Assembly: GCA_009602725.1 (NCBI GenBank)
Contig: WELB01000022.1
Span: 226,337 to 239,975, forward strand
From: Spirogloea muscicola
Lineage: Eukaryota > Streptophyta > Zygnematophyceae > Spirogloeales > Spirogloeaceae
Reading direction: 5' to 3'
Length of the DNA stretch: 13,639 bases
Under the pieces are notes generated by a model. That model did no database searches and was not told the DNA's origin. It saw only the letters and a list, made by a program, of their open reading frames with translations. Position 1 is the first letter of the stretch; each line of letters begins with the position of its first letter. Of this stretch, positions 9,297 through 13,639 are shown piece by piece. The position numbers and the translations under genes are program-made.

Positions 9297-12260
9297 ATGC
9301 CGCCGAAGAAGCCGCCGGCGGCGGCCAAGGCGGAGGTGGCGAAGAAGCAGAAGCAGGTGGAGGACAAGACGTTCGGCCTCAAGAACAAGAACAAGAGCTC
9401 CAAGGTGCAGAAGCACGTGCAGAACCTGCAGCAGAGCACCGCCGCCAGCATCAAGAAGCAGAACCCCGCCGACGACCAGAAGACCATCGCCAAGGTGCGC
9501 CGCCGGGCATCTCGCGCTCTCCAGGCCCCGCCATCAGACCAATGGATTGTCAGGGTGTGCAGTGACGGGTTTGCAGAGGTTGGGGTTTACCCCACCGTCT
9601 GTGTGGCCCGCTTGCCATTTGTCGCGTTGAGGTTTGTGTCTGACGAGGGTGAGGATGCGAAGGTCCACACGACTGCACTGTTGGCCGGTTGTGTCGTTGT
9701 CTGCGCCGGTTGTGTCGTTGTCTGCTGAACTCACACAATAATTGCCTGCTGCTCTTTGGCCATGGCATTCTGCAGAAGCGAAAGGAGGAGGAGGCAGCCA
9801 GAGACAGGGAGCTCAATGACCTGTTCAGAGTGGCCATCAGCCAGCCTAAGGTCCCCGCGGGTATGGCATCATGAGGCATCACAAGCTTGTTCATGGACTC
9901 AAAGCACGGATGAGCAGCGGGGTTGTAATATGGGAGCATCTGCAAGCGTCAACTGAGTCAGGAGAACCAGTGCTTGAGAGGGCCACTCATGCCAAGGAGC
10001 ACTACTTGTGGTGTATATGAAGGACATGTACTACAGAGATACAGTTAACATGGAGCATGCTGCAGTACCATAAGAACAGGGTCAGAGGTTCTCTCAAACA
10101 GCTCCTCTGTGTGACTTGCAGGTGTTGACCCAAAGTCCATTGTGTGCGAGTTCTTTCGGCGAGGTCAGTGCACTAAGGGCTTCAAGTGCAAGTTCTCACA
10201 TGATCTCAGGTAAGTTCTCAAACCTTTATTGTCGTCCTTAAGTTGCGATGTGGTTTTGCTTTTAGGTACATACAACTGCACAAATAGGTGCTGTGCAGGC
10301 ATAGACCAGCCCTTGGGATCGACTTATAGAATGCTGTGGGTCTCTGAATAAAGAACTGCGTCGGCAGTGTGGAACGGAAGGGGGAGAAGATTGACATGTA
10401 CAGCGACCAACGAGACGAGGAGGAAGGTGTGACAAATTCCAGCTTGTAAATCACTCCTGCTATTGGAAGAGGAAGCTTGACTTGACTCCCTAACTGAGAT
10501 GCTGTCAGAAACATATACGGATGCATGATGTCCTGTGGTACATCACTAAATGCTCGCTCATAATGCTCACATGCCATGACAGAAGCCATTGGTTGTCTTG
10601 AGCTTTCGCAGATACTATGGAAGATTGGGACCAGGAGAAACTGGAGTCAGTGGTGCAGACCAAGAGCAAGGAATTCCAGAACCAAAACAAGCAGACAGAC
10701 ATTGTATGCATCTCACTGCAATTGACGATCCATTGGACGTAGAGTATGACATAGTACTATACTATCTACAGATAGCTGTACGGAAGACTGACCAGGCTAC
10801 GCTCTTGGGTTAGTCCATGCAAAGTTATAGCATCCTCGTCACACAAACAAGTATACCATGTTGAATCGTAATGTCCAGTTCCTGATGACTCATAAAGGGA
10901 CTCTGACAGAGTGGGCCCCTGTTTTGCTGCCAGGTTTGCAAACACTTTCTGGAAGCAGTGGAGAAGAAGCAGTATGGCTGGTTCTGGAGTTGCCCGAATG
11001 GGGGCAAGGATTGCATGTATCGGCATGCACTCCCGCCTGGCTACATACTCAAGTCACAGATGAAGGCATTATTGGAAGAGGAGTCAAACAAGCTGTCAAT
11101 AGAGGAGGAGATTGAGGAGCAGGTGGGGCTGGCTTAGCATACCTCGTACATGCACTTCATTGATGGTATCTCGTCCAAGTTGGTCCTCGTCGGTAAGAGT
11201 TTTCTGGCACTTCATATCTGAGGTCTTCAGTGCCTATTGACAAGCTCTTTCTTTGGGCATTGCTGTGACGTATGTGCAGCGCCACAAGACTACTGGCTCC
11301 ACACCATTAAATGCAGAAACATTTGCAGAATGGAAGAATAAGAAAAAGGAAAAGCGGGATGCAGAGCTTGCCGCCAAACAGCAGGATCGTGCAAAGGCTG
11401 ACCGCATGAGGTATGCTTGGTCTGCCCTTTTGCTAGCTGCCTACATAGGTGTCAGGCTGAGCTCATATTTGCATGCACTGATTTGGTACAACAAGGCATA
11501 CAACAAGGCAGCAATTATCTAAATATCTTTCCGGGTCTGAAGCCGCATGCTTCAGCTCTTGATACTGCAGAGCACCACATTCTTGCTTTGGAGCATGCAT
11601 CCATGTTGCTTCTTTCTCGTGTTAGCTGGACCTATACGAGCAGCACTACTTGCAGACGTAATGACAAGTGGTGTTTCCTTGCAACAGTGGTCGCGAGCTC
11701 TTCCTTTCCGATGCTAGCCTCTTTGTGGATGACGGTGATGCATATGATGCATACGAGCGCGAGGAAGTAGATGAGGAGAATGTTGCTGAGCAGAGACCAC
11801 CACAGCAAGACGAGGTCCTCCATAGTCCTACTTACTCCTCATGGGGCGATATGGTGCTTGTCACTGTCAATCTGACCTGGTCTTTGTGGCTGCCTAATCA
11901 CTTCGTATGTTTCACTATTGATCTATGTCTGTGTTACTGTTGCTCTTCATCTGAATACTTCGGACAAAGTGCCTGGCATATTGCTAGTCTGAGGCTTTAT
12001 AGGGAGCTGAACATTTCATATGCTCATCATGCCTGTTGCAGCAAAATCACAAGCCCCACAATGAGGCAGGCCCCTCGACCCTCCCATCACAGAACGGCGG
12101 GGTTCACTCTCTGCTGGCTGGCATTAGCGAGGACGATGTCGCCTTCCTGGCTGAGGACGATGATGAGTTGGATCCAGAGGAGTTGGACGACTTGGAGGAG
12201 AGCATTGCAAAGACCTCCTTGGAAGAGAGCATCGATAAGACCTCCTTAGACGACTCCTGA
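9297..12260 (+). CDS. ZC3H15: ZC3H15/DFRP1 (Tma46-like) CCCH zinc-finger protein, DRG GTPase partner (9 exons)
   Basis: In animals and yeast this family (DFRP1, Tma46) binds and stabilises the DRG1/Rbg1 GTPase and associates with ribosomes in the cytoplasm. Exons: 9297-9494, 9776-9860, 10122-10209, 10368-10426, 10612-10703, 10934-11122, 11280-11410, 11688-11814, 12042-12260. All junctions are GT-AG and in frame, giving 395 residues, the usual plant length. The N-terminus is basic ([20 protein letters not shown], then FGLKNKNKS). Zinc finger 1 uses C103, C111, C117 and H121 (C-x7-C-x5-C-x3-H). Zinc finger 2 uses C176, C194, C201 and H205, with [14 protein letters not shown]. The DRG-binding region follows: [34 protein letters not shown], and [16 protein letters not shown]. 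The tail is acidic. The ATG at 9297 is the only in-frame start and has G at -3. The donors of introns 1 (GTGCGC) and 8 (GTCCTC) are weak. Confidence 0.96.
9684..9725. repeat. Perfect 21-base tandem duplication in ZC3H15 intron 1
   Basis: Two identical 21-base units, each starting GCCGGTTGTGTCG, occupy 9684-9704 and 9705-9725. The repeat lies inside intron 1, about 50 bases before the exon 2 acceptor at 9774-9775. Perfect identity points to a recent duplication. No function is evident. Confidence 0.9.
12192..12245 (+). repeat. Tandem 27-base coding duplication at the ZC3H15 C-terminus
   Basis: Two adjacent 27-base units in exon 9 encode LEESIAKTS and LEESIDKTS, followed by LDDS and the stop. 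Plant relatives usually show one such serine-containing motif near the end of the acidic tail, so this looks like an in-frame internal duplication. The comparison with relatives is from memory of the family. Confidence 0.8.
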
Positions 12261-13340
12261 GTTGCAATGATACTTGTACCTCCGCCGACTCCAAGCACTG
12301 GAAAACAACCGCCATCATGCACAAGCATACTATATCTGCTCGCATTTAGACAGCAGATAGAGCTGACATGACTTGCCAGGCTGAAGCAGCCTTGCACTTG
12401 TGCTATTATGCCGTGCAAAGCAAGTCGGGATCAGTGTCATTGGCGGCGGCCTTTTGATCACAGACAAGGTAGCAGCCCAATGCTGGCGCCTGGACACGTC
12501 CACAAGCCAGCTCCACATGGCCGATGCCATGGTCAGCCTTCAGATGTGTGTGCCGCAAGTCAGTAATGCATCGCAATGCTGCAAAGGCAGGCAGGACCAC
12601 CCTCAAGGACCCTAGTGCGATGCCCTGAAGCACGCCTGCATCTGAGCTGTTTGTGCCACACACCCCTTTTAGGCCGCGATCAATCCTGGTCATTTATGCC
12701 ACGGCTCTCTTCGGAGGGGCGTTGCCTGGGGCCTGGAGTGGGATGATTGATCAGCCGACAGGCTACGCCGAGGAGCTATCATAAACCTGTTGGTGGGGAT
12801 AGAAGCAGAAGCATAAGCTGCTACTTCTCAGCTCTCGCCCCCTTTCAAAGTGCTATTGCTTTACTGCGACGGGATACCTCCAGGAAGACGCCTGTGCTCC
12901 AAAAGAAAGAAAATACGTTTCCAGTAGAGGGCGGTGGCTGTCGAGGGCCAGTCCAAATGCATGAACGGAACTGCTCAACATGGACGGGCTGGTCACTCTG
13001 CCTGTTAAATGGCTGCTACATACAGAGTGTCGGAAGAGAGAAGGCACGCGGGGCGCATGAAATTGAATGGCAGGCCAATTCTAGCCTTACAAGTGTCCTG
13101 TTAACTGGGTAATGAGCTGGCTAAGGGGGACACTAATATCCCCGAGTGAGCACATGCATATCTGACAAGCGTGCAGTCAACCTCCCAGAATAAGTGAGGC
13201 ATTGTCCAAGTACATGAGGGAATGCTTGACACTTCATTGGGCACCCTTCTCTCATACAGGGCAGCGCAGTCGGGGTTCCAGCATCCAGGATTCGAGGCAT
13301 ACTAGTCGGACTGAGGAACCCCGGATCCTGGGTCCTGGGG

Positions 13341-13372
13341 TTGACGGCCCCCTTGACGGCCCCTTGACGGCC
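13341..13372. repeat. Three tandem TTGACGGCC units
   Basis: TTGACGGCC occurs three times in a row with spacers of three and two C residues, so the units are 12, 11 and 9 bases. It lies in GC-rich non-coding sequence close to the window end. No function is evident. Confidence 0.85.
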
Positions 13373-13397
13373 AAGAGCTGGGCTCCTGGCAGTCCCG

Positions 13398-13406
13398 TTT
13401 AGGGTT
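13398..13406 (+). other. Single telomere-type TTTAGGGTT motif
   Basis: TTTAGGGTT followed by CAGG gives one full plant/algal telomere unit and a degenerate second one. One copy is not a telomere. It may be a telo-box, a relic of an interstitial repeat, or chance. Confidence 0.3.
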
Positions 13407-13444
13407 CAGGTATGGGGCTTTGGTACCACTGCAGCTGCAGCTCG

Positions 13445-13510
13445 GGCCCTCGCCGCGCCCGCGTCCGCCGGCGGCGGCGGCGGCGGCGGCGGCGGTGGTT
13501 GGCGAGGGCC
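13445..13510. repeat. CGG-rich hairpin: 10-base inverted repeat around (CGG)9
   Basis: GGCCCTCGCC at 13445-13454 and GGCGAGGGCC at 13501-13510 are exact reverse complements. Between them lie GC-rich sequence and nine CGG units at 13469-13495. The structure should form a very stable stem-loop and ends six bases before the poly(A) run. Confidence 0.8.
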
Positions 13511-13516
13511 GCCCGG

Positions 13517-13639
<123 letters not shown>

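Larger units (their letters stand above)
12261..13516. other. Flank downstream of ZC3H15, no gene recognised
   Basis: About 1.25 kb follow the ZC3H15 stop; the first part should be its 3' UTR. The longest open frame is a 95-codon one on the minus strand (12406-12693). It matches nothing I recognise and has no clear splice partners. I saw no tRNA or rRNA fold. GC content and simple repeats increase after about 13,340. Confidence 0.55.

Noticed and set aside
9005-9565. 186-codon plus-strand open frame, rich in Arg, Gly and Ala, overlapping the ZC3H15 start
   Set aside because: It begins at a TTG rather than an ATG. Its RG-rich stretch is the GCG triplet array read in another frame, and it overlaps the conserved ZC3H15 exon 1 out of frame.
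10872-10913. Possible C/D snoRNA in ZC3H15 intron 5 (CTGATGA and CTGA strings)
   Set aside because: The two boxes are too close together, there is no terminal stem, and the C box lacks the usual purine.
12406-12693. 95-codon minus-strand open frame downstream of ZC3H15
   Set aside because: It reads like a plausible protein but matches no family I recognise and shows no convincing flanking exons. A protein search and RNA-seq would settle it; for now it is left unannotated.
13398-13410. Telomeric repeat array
   Set aside because: Only one complete TTTAGGG unit is present, followed by a degenerate one. A telomere would show many tandem copies.

Overview
This is nuclear DNA from a eukaryote, most likely a green alga; a chlorophyte of trebouxiophyte type is my inference. 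Two conserved, intron-rich genes are read outward from a shared upstream region of 941 bases. Reading through GT-AG introns gives complete proteins with plant-like signatures, for example HKPMSEI, YCGSLE and NMNNLAK in the first and FGLKNKNKS and [10 protein letters not shown] in the second. Introns are short (106-432 bases), and most acceptors end in TGCAG or a close variant. TTTAGGGTT, the plant/algal telomere motif, occurs twice.

Layout. 1-352: no gene seen. 353-8355, minus strand: DIS3/RRP44, the catalytic subunit of the RNA exosome, with 25 exons and a predicted 955 residues. 8356-9296: divergent promoter and 5' leader region. It holds a (CGG)12 tract just before the DIS3 start, a telo-box, a 141-base inverted-repeat element that looks like a small non-autonomous DNA transposon (MITE), an AT-rich block, and a GCG-rich leader before the second gene. 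9297-12260, plus strand: ZC3H15/DFRP1 (yeast Tma46), a two-zinc-finger partner of the DRG GTPase, with 9 exons and a predicted 395 residues. 12261-13516: no gene I can recognise. 13517-13639: 123 A residues that run to the end of the window, directly after a CGG-rich hairpin.

Both proteins act in RNA metabolism: DIS3 degrades and processes RNA in the exosome, and ZC3H15 works with a ribosome-associated GTPase. Head-to-head arrangement makes shared regulation plausible, but the sequence alone does not prove it. I found no bacterial-type operon, CRISPR array, phage or defence system, and no clearly new biological system. The most interesting leads are the MITE-like insertion and the paired CGG leaders in the divergent promoter, a decoy splice acceptor in DIS3, an intron with no in-frame stop in ZC3H15, and the unusual end of the window.
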